This document shows, in pieces, positions 21,771 to 33,640 of a stretch of 64,000 nucleotides of DNA. Location of the stretch: the NCBI RefSeq assembly GCF_023159225.1, contig NC_063181.1:12111606-12175605 (forward strand), read 5' to 3'. Both the position numbers and the translations under genes were made by a program. Every line of letters starts with the position of its first letter. The first letter of the stretch is position 1. The DNA comes from Perognathus longimembris pacificus. Lineage: Eukaryota; Chordata; Mammalia; Rodentia; Heteromyidae. Below the pieces are notes generated by a model that was not told the DNA's origin, ran no database searches, and worked only from the letters and a program-made list of their open reading frames with translations.

Positions 21771-23940
21771 ATCACAACCAACACACCCAACTATACACCA
21801 TTTGGAGACTTGACAGACAGCTGAATTTGTTTTCTAACTCCAGACCAGAGTATCTATCTGCAAAGCAAGGTGTAAGTGAGTCTTTTATCTACTATCCCAT
21901 GAATTTTCTTGAGCTATTAGTTAGGTTTTGCAAATGCTGAATGTGTCCAGGGTGATTTATTTTCATCTCAATTCTAGCACACTTGGAGTTATCTAATCAG
22001 TCTATGGAGAGAACAGATTATTGTTTTTGTTTAGATTAGATTTGTTTAAAAAAAAAGAATGAAAGAAAGAAAAGAAAAACAACCTAAACTTAGTTTACTA
22101 GGTAAAAAATATTGTAAGTATTTGCCTGGGGATATCTCCTTTGGCAGACAGCCTGTTTTCAGAGTCCAATTCCCATCAGCTCAGTAGTTGAGATTAATGA
22201 TGTAGGAAGGATTTGAACACTCTGGGTGGCAGAACGGGTGATTTAACAGCAAAGCTGTGCAAATCAATCTACCCAACATCTCACAGTCATCTTGGAAGTT
22301 TACAGAAAAAGAGAAACAGGAATAAAAAGCAAAGGGAGAGAAGAGAGAAAATAGTGCTTATTTCAGTATATACAGATATATGCAATTTTCACTCACATTT
22401 TGGACTTTTTTAACCTCCTTTTATTACAACACGAATGTAGCTAATCAAAAATTCTACCATAATGTGCCCCGCCCCTGTATTTTTTTGAGAGTTTTCAAAT
22501 AACATAAGCGGTACCTTTCTTCCTCAGAATCCCAATTGTACATGAGGTATGAACCAAGTTTTACTTCCTGGTGAAGGTCATAAGGGTAAGGGTAAAACTG
22601 GGAAGAAATGTCTTAATAATAAGATAAACTCAAACAGCAAAGTTTCTGTTTTACGATGACTTGCACTATATACATATTGTACTGTAATCGTTATATACAG
22701 TGCAACTGTACATAATATTTATCTGTACATAAACATAATATAGTATTTAGCAGTGAATTGAGACCTTGGAAATACTGAGCATTCCACTAGCATATGTCCT
22801 AGTAATATATGCTTGAAATGTAAATTTGAATACTTAGATTTATTAGTTTACATACATATCAAAACATAGCTTATTTATCAAAAAAATTACAGAAATGGTG
22901 TGTATTTATTAGTATCTTCTGCATTCTGAAATCTCTTTATGCTGGTCCTATATCTACTTTCTAATGTTTACAGCGTCTATTGCTATAGCCCTAAAGAATA
23001 AATAAATGTCAATTTGGGTAAGGGATTGCAAGCATCTATTCTTCAAATGGATCGTCTTTGCAATCTAGTGTCATATGATAAATTTCTAAGACATTATCAT
23101 CATTTCTATCTGATCAATAGTATTGCTTGCCAAAAAAAATCTTACTTCTTTGCATTACAAATTGCTCTACAATTTGCTTCATTTCTCTCAGAACTCCCTG
23201 TCTCACTCATGACATATGACATGGTGACAGAAAGACACACATGCAGAGCCACATCCTGTGCTCCGTTAATTTTATTTGTTCACTTTAGTGAAAGTTCCAG
23301 TCACTGAATCTAAATAGCTTCTTCTCTTTCTGGGTCAAGAACACAAAATGACAAATGGACTGTGGTGTGACTGGAAATAATTCCCAGTCACTTCTACCTT
23401 CCTAACTCAGGTTGCTATATAATCTAAGAATCAGAGCTCAGAAAGGATGTCTTATTCCTGCTCTTGTATCCAGATAAGCAGAGGGGGAAAGGCACTGCTT
23501 AAAGCCAATATCTCAGACTCTACTATGTGTGCAAACAAATGAATGTGTGCAATGGATGATTGGGAATATGTGAAATGCAATGGGAACCCCCCAAAATGTA
23601 ATGCTTTTAAATAAATGTAGTATAAAATAAAGATACTTTCAGTACTGTAAAGACCCTCTTCCTGGATTTTATTAATTGTGTAACTATGTACATTAGAGTC
23701 AATCATTTGCAAATATAATTCATTGACACTTGAATGTTTACTTACCAGAGACAGAGCAGACAACAGTCTAAATGGTATGAATTTAAAGGTACTAAAACTT
23801 TTGTATGCCTTAAATCATCTCTGCATGCTACATAATTGTACTTCTTTCATTAGTGGGTTAAACTCTGAACTCTATTTCATATATTTAAATCATTGAAGGA
23901 TCCAAATGTCTTACTTCCCCAAGCTTCTCCATAACTATTA
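21771..23940. other. Unique AT-rich DNA, no gene recognised
   Basis: Short open frames at 22213, 23014 and 23452 lack splice or family support. A/T tract at 22660-22760. Confidence 0.5.
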
Positions 23941-23949
23941 CAAAAACAA

Positions 23950-24310
23950 AATAACTAGGGTCTTGTGGCTCATGCCTCTAATCTTTACTACACAGAAGAC
24001 TGAGAAGGATCACACTTTGAGGCCAGCCAGGGAAGAAAAAATTAAAAGACCCCTTTCTCAACATGCAGCTGGGACAGCGGCATTTTCCTGTCGTCCCAAA
24101 CTTTATAGAAGTCAGAGCAGAAAAGTCCAGGGGCCTTAGACTTTCATCTCCATGGAAGGAAGATGGATGCAGCAATAGTAGAAAGTTCAAAAGTAAGCAC
24201 ACACCAGGCAGAAAACAAGATCCCATCCTTGAAAGAAACAAAACAATAAAATACAGGACTGAAGACATGACTTATATGTATCTGGAAAGCACAAGACTCT
24301 GAACTTAAAT
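23950..24310 (+). mobile_element. Degenerate composite SINE (B1/7SL-like then ID-like)
   Basis: CTTGTGGCTCATGCCTCTAATC, CAGAAGACTGAGAAGGATCAC, TTTGAGGCCAGCCAGGG and CCCCTTTCTCAACATGCAGCTGGG look 7SL-derived. GGACTGAAGACATGACTT and AGACTCTGAACTTAAATATCAG at the end recall an ID-type unit. Boundaries uncertain. Confidence 0.4.
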
Positions 24311-25035
24311 ATCAGTTTTACAAAAAGAATTTAAGAATTGACTAAAATAATAAGACCCCTTTTGTTGAGGCAAGCTGGACTGTTGACATGAAGCACAGGA
24401 AATATGCCTGATCCAAATGCTGGGTGCTAACTGTTACCTTTAATTTCATCAGGAAAAACACGGTGAAAATGCTTAGCTGAAATGACTGCCTATCCCCCAT
24501 CATTATGAGCTGATCAGAGTGGCTAACAGCTTGGACCTGGAACCTTGTGTAGATGAAGCATAGAAGGAACAGAATTCATTACAGCACTAGAATAACCAAC
24601 ACCCAGCCCTGATCCAGACATAGTGAGTATTCTCATCTCTTGATTCACCTTTTGTGTTTTCATGCAAGCGCTAACCTTTTTGGCCAGACCAGACCAAAGG
24701 ATTCCCTTTTCATAGCAGCCCCTGCTCCACCCGCAATGGAACAAAAACATAGTGGCTATCTCTGTGCTCCTTGGACAAGAAGGGTTCTGCCCATTCTTTG
24801 GTGTGTTAATTTACCTTGTCTTCACCATATCCTATGGACTGGGAGGAAAAATCAAAGCAATTGCAGACCGGGCTCACAGGGTTGACAAATGGTAGGCCCC
24901 AGAGTGGGAGCCAGGCCTGGAGCTTCAGCAGCTGCTTTTACACTTTTTCTCCCTGGTGGATGTTCCTGAAGCTCCATCTTCCTATAATCCTCTCTTCTTT
25001 TTCTTCTTCAGGAAATAGCCCACTGCTGTTTACTT
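24311..25035. other. No gene recognised
   Basis: Moderate GC; open frames at 24640-25037 are short and overlap on both strands without family resemblance. Confidence 0.4.
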
Positions 25036-25039
25036 AGTC

Positions 25040-25150
25040 ACCATGGATGTATTTGCTCTCCAATCAGATTGTGAGTTCACTAAGGGAAAAGACCAAGCTT
25101 TATAAAGCTTGTATTCTCCTCAAAAGACTGCAGATAGTTCTTACATGTCC
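25040..25150 (+). mobile_element. Possible L2 3'-end relic
   Basis: CTCCAATCAGATTGTGAGTTCACTAAGGG resembles the L2 tail block around TGTAAGCTCCATGAGGGCAG. Confidence 0.35.
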
Positions 25151-25244
25151 TTATAGAGGGAAGGGCGGTATCTCTTGATGGGTAAGGCAGGCACAAATGA
25201 GAGGATTTATCTTGAAGCTTCATTTGTTTGGGGGAGCTGCTTTG

Positions 25245-25325
25245 GCAGAATTGGAGTTTGAAAATGGGACCTTTTGCTTGCCGATCAAGTGTTTTACCAC
25301 TTGAACCATTCCAGTAGTCTTAAAA
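25245..25325 (-). mobile_element. Degraded ID/tRNA-like fragment
   Basis: TTGCTTGCCGATCAAGTGTTTTACCACTTGAACCATTCC is the reverse complement of a GCTCAAGTGG..CTAGCAAGC type tRNA-like unit. Confidence 0.4.
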
Positions 25326-25380
25326 TCCATTTTCAAATATATTGTTTTTATTTAGACAGTTTATTTACAATATTAGTCCT

Positions 25381-25589
25381 TTGGGCTGGGAATATGGCTT
25401 AGCGGTAAAATGCTTGCCTCACATACATGAAGCCCTGGGTTCTATTCCTCAGCACCACATATAGAGAAAAAGCCGGAAGTGGCACTGTGGCACTGTTGCT
25501 CAAGAGTGCTAACCTTGAGCAAAAAGAAGCCAGGGACAGTGCTCAGGCCCTGAGTTCAGGCCCCAGGACTGGCAAAAAAAAAAAAAAAA
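25381..25589 (+). mobile_element. IDL-Geo-like SINE with internal rearrangement, 15-bp target duplication
   Basis: TACAATATTAGTCCT at 25366-25380 repeats at 25590-25604. The right arm differs from other copies: GGCACTGTGGCACTGTTGCTCAAGAG has a short internal duplication (GGCACTGT) and lacks GTGGCAG. Confidence 0.92.
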
Positions 25590-25604
25590 TACAATATTAG
25601 TCCT

Positions 25605-26455
25605 CGTAGAGAGAATTTTCCATTGATAAACATTCACAGTCACTTCTGAGCCCCAACACTATGATTATCCTATGTACACAAGAAACTTTGCCTAAATGTT
25701 TGGCTTCTTGCTTTATTCTATTAATTTTATAAGCCCCAAGTGGCAGAAAATGCCACAGTGTTTCATTGCTATTAAGGAGAATAGCATTTCGGGGTGGGGG
25801 TACACCTGGGGGTGAAACGGGTAAGAGAGAAGATGAACTATCTTCCTCATTTTGCAAACAAAGTAACAACAATGATTTTCCCTACACCAGTTCCCATTCC
25901 AGAATATCCCACGATGTAAGTCCAGTGATCTATGGGCCACTCTTAACAAGCAACAGACAGATGGCATGCTTGAAAAGGAGCCTCTTCCTAGGAATTAGAA
26001 TCAAGATTTTATAGTACAATAAAGCCCAAGACCATATCTCCTTCTCCTATAAAACTTGCAGAAAGGAGTCAGAATTTAATTAAACTGCCATTACTCCTGA
26101 ATTACGTATTCTGGGTGGTTTTTTTTCTTGTTTCCAAAGTTCTTCATTATCTTTTAGTTTGCAGCTGAAAATAAGGATATTTGAGCAAAAAGAGGAGGAA
26201 AAATGAGATAGAACAGGAATTGGAGTAGGAGATGAAGAGGAAAGGTTACCTGAAAGGGAACCTTTGCTATCAGTTCAATCTATTTTAAATGGTTTAAAAT
26301 CTAGTTCAATTTAACAAGAGATATTAACACTGTGCAATCATATTTTTTTACAAAACAGGAAGTTACAGTATATTATCTGACACCAAGTGAGTTGGCTCAC
26401 TGCCTGGTTCTAATTGCGCAATTGTGTTGCTAAAGTTCGATTAAACTCTCTTTCT
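25605..26455. other. Unique DNA, no gene recognised
   Basis: Nothing beyond short overlapping open frames. Confidence 0.45.
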
Positions 26456-26461
26456 TAGTTC

Positions 26462-26735
26462 AGGCTACAGCGGTAAAGTACCATAAGATTGGGTGGCTTA
26501 AATGAAGGAATTGACTTAGAACTTCGGGGCACTCTTTCTGGCTTCTGGACCTCTTAGTGCATCTCTGTATGGCCAAAGAGAAGCAGAGAGCACTTTGGGG
26601 TTTCTACTATAAATGCATTGGTCCCATTCATCCATCTCCACTCTTGTCACCTAATTACCTCCCAAAGGTCTTTCTCCCAAGTCCCATCAAAGGACATTAG
26701 GCTTTCATAGAATTTGTGAAAGATGCACACATCCT
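26462..26735 (-). mobile_element. MLT1-like LTR relic
   Basis: AAAGTACCATAAGATTGGGTGGCTTAAATG, CTTTCTGGCTTCTGGACC, CACCTAATTACCTCCCAAAGG and AGGACATTAGG keep the order of the reverse complement of an MLT1-type MaLR LTR, with parts deleted. Confidence 0.6.
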
Positions 26736-26744
26736 TTGTTTTAG

Positions 26745-26880
26745 TCATTTCTCAGCTTCCTGTCTTCATCTATAAGATGGAGAGGCTAACCCCTGTAGCA
26801 CAGCTTAGTGATGGAATGAATCATGCAGATAAAATGCTCTGCACAAGGCCTGGGGCGCTCCAGTAGTTATCTACAGGTCA
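26745..26880 (+). mobile_element. MIR SINE relic
   Basis: CTCAGCTTCCTGTCTTCATCTATAAGATGGAGAGG, then ATGAATCATGCAGATAAAATGC and GCACAAGGCCTGGGGC follow the MIR 3' half. Confidence 0.65.
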
Positions 26881-27024
26881 GTCCCAAGGGGCATGTGGCA
26901 TTCTGGCAGCAAAGAGCAAAGGAGAAGGTACAATCTAGAAAGTTCCAATAGACACTCTTTTTTAGAGTATGCTTTCCACGGGGGAGCGGGGGCAGGGAGG
27001 AGACTGGTAACAGAATTAATACCC

Positions 27025-27172
27025 TCTTTTCAACATCTTTATTGAGATAGAGTCTGAACATCACACAATCTACTCACAACACAATTTATCTACTTGAAGC
27101 ACACAATTCAAGGTTTTCCATATATTCAGAACTTCAATTTTAGAATATTTTCATCGCCTTGAAAAGAAACCC
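27025..27172 (-). mobile_element. Old L1 3' UTR fragment
   Basis: CATCTTTATTGAGATAGAGTC..AGCACACAATTCAAGG..TTTTAGAATATTTTCATCGCC..AAAAGAAACCC matches a well-known old L1 3' segment in reverse orientation. Confidence 0.55.
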
Positions 27173-27350
27173 AATATAACTGTAACCCCTCTGTGCATCA
27201 CCTTTACAGTAAAATGAACCCCAAACCACACACTTTTTTAGGATATTTTTAAATTTTTTATTGTGACAGTGATGTATAGGGGGTTAGAGTTATATAAGTC
27301 AGGTAACGAGTATGTGTTTTTTGAACAGTGTCACCTCTTCCCTCATTCTT
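27173..27350. mobile_element. Two short L1 tails facing each other
   Basis: Plus-strand tail TATAACTGTAACCCCTCTGTGCATCACC (about 27173-27222) is followed by a minus-strand tail (about 27250-27350: TTTTTTATTGTGACAGTGATG, AACGAGTATGTG, CCTCTTCCCTCATTC). Both are the 3' end of the same L1 group. Confidence 0.6.
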
Positions 27351-27469
27351 AGGATTAATTTTTATGATCTTAGAAAAATATCACAGATGTGTTATACCAA
27401 AAGAACCTAACAGAAAATAGATAGACCATATCATATTTATGTTTCTATTCGATGTAAATTGGCTTCTAT

Positions 27470-27665
27470 CTCAACACCTCTGTCACATTACTCGCTTGTT
27501 TCTTGTGAACATTCTCCAATACTATGAAATTTTTCCTTGCTTATTTATTTACATGCTCTTCTTCTCTATTTGGAAATTTGCTTAATGAAGACAGAGACCC
27601 TTTCTGAGCCCTCAACATGGGACTTACTAGGAATATAATGACTATTTGTGGAGTGACTAACTTGC
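27470..27665 (+). mobile_element. L2-like 3' end
   Basis: TTTATTTACATGCTCTTCTTCTC, AATGAAGACAGAGACCC, GGGACTTACTAGGAATATAATGACTATTTGTGGAGTGA follow the L2 tail. Confidence 0.5.
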
Positions 27666-28552
27666 AGAAATTATTGTAAGGATTTGCAGTATAGTTTGCA
27701 TGTGTTTCAGTGCTGACACAGAAAATCATTTCTGATAAGTAGAAGGCCCACTGCCCCTCCAACCCAGGAGTTGCTATGTCTCCCAAGAGGTAGGATCTGC
27801 AGCAAGGTAATCAGAATGAGTTGCGAAGAAAACTCCAATTGAAATAACCAAAGATGTGCGAACGGAAAACCTCAATGACTCCATGTTCGATGAGCAGTCA
27901 TGCAACATCTCATCATGAAGCACCAAGAGGCAGAGGGCTTTAAGGACGCAGCAGTGGTAAGACCAGCAGAGGGTACCTCGTAGAGATGGGACACAGGATA
28001 CACAGGATACACAGGATACACCGACAGAAGATAAGGAGTTAACTAACCTGTCCAAAATGACAAAAAAAAAAAATGGCAAGTCTACAACCACGCAGGCAAA
28101 ATTACTGGAATTGCTACTTTGGGATTAGAATGAGCTGGACCGAAAGAAAGTAAAACTCAATCCCCTGCAATGCATCACAGAGGAACCCAGGGAGGGCCTG
28201 TGGATGGACCCTCGTCCTCACCCTCACAGGACTCACCTCCTCCCTGGAGGTCACACCTGTTCCCCTTGCTCTGGTTCTGAACTAGTGGGTGCACTGTGTG
28301 AGGAGCGGGACACCTTGCAGATAAATGTCCCACTGTTCCTGGCATTTCTGGCTACTGAAGAACATATACTTGCCATTGGATATTGCTTTATTAAGGAGTA
28401 CCAGTTAAACCTAAAGCCTCCCACTCAAAGCATATGCAAAGAACCCATCGTTCCTTGGCAGTCTGTTAGCTTAGAGGTAATACATTTCCTTCATTGTCCT
28501 GTCTCGTCAAGAATTCAACTGCACATTTTTCCTTCTTCTCTTACTTTTCCTT
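27666..28552. other. Unique DNA, no gene recognised
   Basis: Includes a three-copy 9-bp tandem (CACAGGATA) near 27991-28021 and a weak MIR-like block near 28035. Confidence 0.4.
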
Positions 28553-28567
28553 TTCACTTTACTTTTT

Positions 28568-28770
28568 TTTTTTTTTTTGGCCAGTCCTGGGCCTTGGACT
28601 CAGGGCCTGAGCACTGTCCCTGGCTTCTTCCCACTCAAGGCTAGCACTCTGCCACCTGAGCCACAGCGCCCCTTCTGGCCGTTTTCCATATATGTGGTGC
28701 TGGGGAATCAAACCAAGAGCTTCATGTGTAGGAGGCAAGCGCTCTTGCCACTAGGCCATATTCCCAGCCC
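28568..28770 (-). mobile_element. IDL-Geo-like SINE, full length, 15-bp target duplication
   Basis: TTCACTTTACTTTTT at 28553-28567 repeats at 28771-28785. Right-arm variant with the GGCCCAGG reading. Confidence 0.93.
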
Positions 28771-28831
28771 TTCACTTTACTTTTTCTTTTCATTTTATCT
28801 TTCTTTTTTCCTTCGCATAAGAATTAATACA

Positions 28832-28955
28832 TAAGGTCAGGTGTGGCAGCTTACACCTGAAATACCAGCTAGTTGGGAGGTGCAGATAGGAGAATTGAGG
28901 TTCCAAGTTGGCCTGGATATAAAAACACTAGACCCTATCTGAAAACAAAAAAGAA
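28832..28955 (+). mobile_element. B1-like monomer with tail expanded to a microsatellite
   Basis: GTCAGGTGTGGCAGCTTACACC, ATACCAGCTAGTTGGGAGG and CTAGACCCTATCTGAAAAC are the landmarks of a 7SL-derived monomer. Its A-rich tail runs directly into the purine array. Confidence 0.65.
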
Positions 28956-29155
28956 AGGAAGAAATAGAGAGAAAGAGAGAGAGATAGAGAGAGAAGAGGG
29001 AGGGAGGGAGGGAGGGAGGGAGGGAGGGAGGGAGGAAGGAAGGAAGGAAGGAAGGAAGGAAGGAAGGAAGGAAGGAAGGAAGGAAGGAGAAGGGAGGGAG
29101 GCAGGGAGAGAGGGAAGGAGGGAAGGAGGGAGGGAGAAATAAAGAAGAAAGAAAG
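28950..29155 (+). repeat. Compound purine microsatellite (GAGA), (GGGA)n, (GGAA)n
   Basis: Homopurine except for isolated T or C: AGAGAGAT units, GGGA units (about 28998-29032), GGAA units (29033-29088), then mixed GGGA/GGAA. Confidence 0.97.
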
Positions 29156-29249
29156 GTATGGTTCAATTAATAGCAAAAGTATGAAGCACACAGTTCAAAC
29201 CTTGATATTGCCAAAATAATTACAGAAAACATATAAATTTACAGATTCT

Positions 29250-30450
29250 AATTCAAAAATGGCTTTTCGCGAGAACCTTGAGTTTACTTTCATCCTTGGG
29301 TTTGAGTTGTACAGGTGTGAGGGCTGGGACTGGATGCTTTTCTAGTTTTATTACACATGCTTTTTGTACACTCGCTGTTGCAGGCAGTTCTGTTGAAACA
29401 AAAGGTTTCTCTTTGGTTTCACGAGTGAGCCCAGTGGCCTGTGAGAAGCTCTGATCATGGCAAATGGCCGCTATTTTGGAGACGCGCTCTCTCCAGGCTG
29501 ACACAGTAGCAGCACCTGTACCTGGGGCGGAAAGATCACTTTGTCCCGTCCATGTACCTGTGGCGTGCTGAGTGGCAGCTAGGCCCCAGTACAGCGGGGT
29601 GGGCTGAGGCCACTGCAGAGGACTGGACATTCAGCTGGACTGGTCCACACTTTGGACTTGGCCAACTGGCTCGTCATCATCTGTTGTGCTGCCAGTGGTC
29701 CACAGATATCCACTTGTGCACTTGTCTTCAGGTATTTGCCACCTCCCTGCTTGGAGTGTGCAATTAGGGTGTGTGTTGCAGGTGTGAGTGCTCTCCATGA
29801 AGAACATATACAAGTGCATCTCAGAGTGCAGACATGTTTGGGTTTCTAGACATGGCCCACAGAAGGAGTGACCTTTCTGGAACTGTGCTGAAGGCAATGT
29901 GTGGAGTGCTGGAATTACCTGAGCCCTTTGCAGCTCTGGTGGAGATGGTGGAGACAGTGCAGGAACTATCATGTGGGAGCTGCCTCCTGCCTACAGGGGC
30001 TGCAACGCAGTTGATTCTGAGCTCAATCCTAACACTGGAGAAGGGTGTTCTGGCACTTGGGGGCTGTGTGTCATTCGCCACTGAAGTTGGTGGGCTGATC
30101 ACCTGTTCTCCAGCAGCGTGAGACATCCTCACCAGCCAAGTAGAGCTGCTCGTTTCTGACTGGCAGCTTGCTGGTACCAGAGCCCCTCTGGTGATGGGCA
30201 TCTCTGTTGTACTTCTGCTTCCTGGAGCACTGAACACCTTGACCTGCCATGTTCTACTCCTCTCCCAGGGAGGCTTCCTGGAACCTGGTGGAGCATCTTC
30301 AAGCTTTCAGTTTCCACTTGAGTGGATAGCAGCGTTGAGTGAGCTCTACTTTTAGCTAGACGGTTTGTATGAGTTAGGACAGATGCAAAGATGAAACCAT
30401 GGCAGTGATCACACACCCACTTTGTCTTCCAGAGTGACCTTCTACCCTCC
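29250..30450 (-). pseudogene. GC-richer island with broken frames, possible decayed retrocopy
   Basis: Composition changes sharply from the AT-rich surroundings, and CpGs appear (for example TTTTCGCGAG at 29265). On the minus strand three protein-like stretches lie end to end in different frames (30416-30129, 30237-29821, 29630-29253), rich in Ser, Thr, Pro and Gln, as in a disordered nuclear protein. I do not recognise the family, see no clear poly-A tail or flanking repeat, and cannot exclude a regulatory island or an old repeat instead. Confidence 0.3.
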
Positions 30451-33180
30451 TCCCAGCTTTCAAGAGGGACGATGGAAGAATGTCTATACCCTCTAGATGA
30501 ATGGTTTCAGTAGTCATCTTCAGATGTGACCTTCCTGCAGGATTATTTCCTTTGGTTTGAGAATAAAAATAAGGTAGTGGGAGAGGGAGTTTTAATCTAT
30601 AGGTACTTCATGGGTTAAATATAGAAGCTAGAGATCAATTGGGATAAAATTACATTTTTTTGAAAAACATGGGATAACCAGCTTATTATTAACTCTCTTT
30701 GATCAGTGTATCCAGGATCACTTACATAGATAATGAATATATAATCAATTTGACATGTGCTCACAATTAGAGGGTAGGAGACGGCAAGTAATGTAAGAGC
30801 CCCCTGCAGGAGTTTTCCACAGTCCAAACATGAATGGTGCTCATCACATTCATGAAACATTGTTAAGTGGTAATGAGAAGGTCTTGGATTTCATTTGCCA
30901 GTTCAAACAGAGTGACCTAATCAGCCAATACTAAGACTCACCATGTGCAAGAAGTCCGAGAGACCAGAGGAGCGCTCATTAGAAACGACCAGTGAAATGT
31001 TTCATTTCTTCTGGGATTGCTGCCTCTATGACTCCAATGTAACTGATCGGGGATTTACATCATGTCTAGCAACCTTCCACTGAGACATATGATCCTGTCC
31101 CTCTGTGACCCCTTTCTCTTAATCCCCACAACCTTGATTCTGTTATTCTCCTCCTCATTTAAGATGTCTCCCTCCCTGCACTACTACTGCATTCAGAGTA
31201 CCAAGAGGGAATTCCTTGATCCATTTACAATTGAGTTCCTTTACTTCCTTGGACACAGAAATTTTAATCATTGCTATTTAAATCCCAGCTTTCCTACACA
31301 GCCTGTGCTGTGTAGTCCTAGAGGAAAAATCTACTCACATCATAAATTCATCATCTTAATCTATGTTGCAAAAAATCTTCTAAAAACAGGTAGTCCAAGG
31401 CATATTCCAATTTCTCAGATGTTTTCGAAAAAAATAACTAAACTGTCATTACATGCAAGTAGAAGAAATTAGCAGATCATACTATAACAGCTCAGAGTCA
31501 GAGCCAATGGCCTGATTTATTCATTGAAGCTGGCCATGGCAGTACTCCCAAATAGCCTGCAAATTTTGAGATAATATTATATAAAGATACCACAATCCTG
31601 AAAGAAGTTTGAAAAGAATTCTTTTAAAAAAGAAAGAATTACAACAATTTTCCACAGTTCCCAAAACATTTATATCCCAATAGTAAATCTGTACAGTCTT
31701 GTCTTAGTTTTATTTACTGAAATTCAACTCTCAATATGACTTAAAAATACAGGCACTCAATTCATTTCAGTTGAGACTCTCAAGATGTAAATACACCAAC
31801 ACAAAACAAAAATGGCCAACTCATTGTAGGAAATACTCTTGGAATGTAACAGGAATCATTTTTTTACTATTTTAATTAGAATTAATAGAGTAAAGGAACT
31901 TCATTGTAATTATTATTAGATAATATCTATTAATCTAATTAGTGGCATATTATTAATAATATGGTTAATATATGTTGTATAATTAAAATATTCATGTTTA
32001 TATTATTAATAATTATACCATTGTTGTGATATATTATTATGATCTCATATTATTCCATAGATATGTATTTGGAACAAGTTTAGCCCATTATGGAATCATG
32101 TTCTTAAAGTATTTCGTCAATTCATTTTCCTCCATTTTTTGTACAAAATGTAACTTTGCTTAAGCCTCTACATAATATGTAGGTAATAAAGATAACAAAA
32201 TAGTCTAGGAGTGTAGTTCTCCAAAGAGTAGGAGGGAAATCTAAAAGAAAGTAGCACTGGAGGTGACATTAAAAGGATGCTCAGTATCCCCTTGCTCCTG
32301 GCTTTGATCACGTGGATGTCTGATTCAGCAGGCCCATACTCCCTGCTCCCACCTGGCAGACATTGCCCCTTTGAATGGAGCGCCACACCAACACCAAGTG
32401 GTAATAGAAAGGCAGGGTCCAAAGTTCCCAATTCAGAAAGTGAGGTCAGGGTTTTCATTAGCGGTGTGCATTGATAGCATCTACAGCATTCTGATGACTA
32501 GGTTGGCCTAGAAAATTTCTACAGACGTGAAGAAAAGTGCACAAAGAGCAGCACATAAGCTAGCCTTTCCAACACCCTTTAGTCCATCACTATGGTCTTG
32601 CTCCTACATCTAAGTACCGCATCCTGTTGAAGAGGTGAAAGGGTAAACTTGTTAGAGAGAGATAAGACTGATTTATTTTCATTTGAATCTTATTAAACAA
32701 TCACCTAACGTGAATTTAGACACATAAATCAGTGAAACAGAGGGCTTAGAAAGAGACCCACATAAATAGCAAAGGGGCAAAGAAAGTATACAATGCAGCA
32801 ATAGTTTTTTTTTAAACAAATGATACTAGAACAAGTAGACAAAAAAATCACCTAACATGAATTTAAATACAGTTAAATAAACGATACTAAACTCGAAGAA
32901 TTGTAGTTGGCTAATTTTACTTGCTTTCTCATTTCCCATTAATGAAGTGGTGGCTTATGGAAAATTGATTTATAGGCAAAAAGAAGAAAACCATGTTTTG
33001 CACATCTGAGTATGATGTATATTTGCCCCATACATCAACATTTTTAGAAATAATTGATGAAATACACTTAACAGAAAAGTAAGAGAACTATAAATAATAT
33101 AAAATATAAATAATATAGTTTTAAATGTTTAAATAACTGGTCATTGGTAATAGAAACATCTAGTGGCTAAAATCCCAGTG
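30451..33180. other. AT-rich unique DNA, no gene recognised
   Basis: The A/T content is extreme at 31860-32060 (ATTATTAATAATATGG-like words). Open frames at 31062 and 32168 have no family resemblance. Confidence 0.5.
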
Positions 33181-33189
33181 AGACTGACT

Positions 33190-33640
33190 TATATTAGAAT
33201 TCTCCAGAGAAACAGAATCATCTGTGTGTGTGTCTGTGTGTATGTGTGTGTGTGTAAATAGTGTAAGAAAGTAGTCTATGTGTTTACAGATGGATTGGAT
33301 GGATGGATGGATGGATGGATGGAGGATAGCCAATGTACAAGTTGCAGTTTGAAACCCATCTGCTAGTTCTGCAAGATGAGTTGATGCTGCAGATCAAAGA
33401 TAGTCCAAAACCCAAAGACAGTCTTCTGGAGATGCTTTACTGCCTGAGAAAGGACAGAGTTTTTTGGTTTGCTTTCTTTTATTTTGTTTGTTTCCTTTTA
33501 ATTTGTTAGATGAGGCCAAACCAGGTTATAAAGGGAGATCTTCTTCCCTAAAAGTTCATCAATCTAAATTTTAGTTTTATTCAAGTATGTCCATACACAA
33601 ACATCTAGAATAATATTTAGCCAAATTGCTAGGCACCTTC
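33190..33640 (-). mobile_element. LTR-type interspersed repeat relic
   Basis: ATTCTCCAGAGAAACAGAATC, then simple repeats, GCAAGATGAGTTGATGCTGCAG, GATGAGGCCAAACCAGGTTATAAAGG and ACATCTAGAATAATATTTAGCC keep the order of a common mammalian LTR-type repeat. Subfamily not assigned. Confidence 0.5.
33222..33325 (+). repeat. (TG)n and (GGAT)n microsatellites
   Basis: TGTGTGTC/TGTG units to 33255, then about seven GGAT units (33294-33324), both inside the LTR-type repeat. Confidence 0.93.

Noticed and set aside
27991..28021. Three-copy 9-bp tandem as a minisatellite
   Set aside because: Too short and few copies to call anything beyond local slippage.
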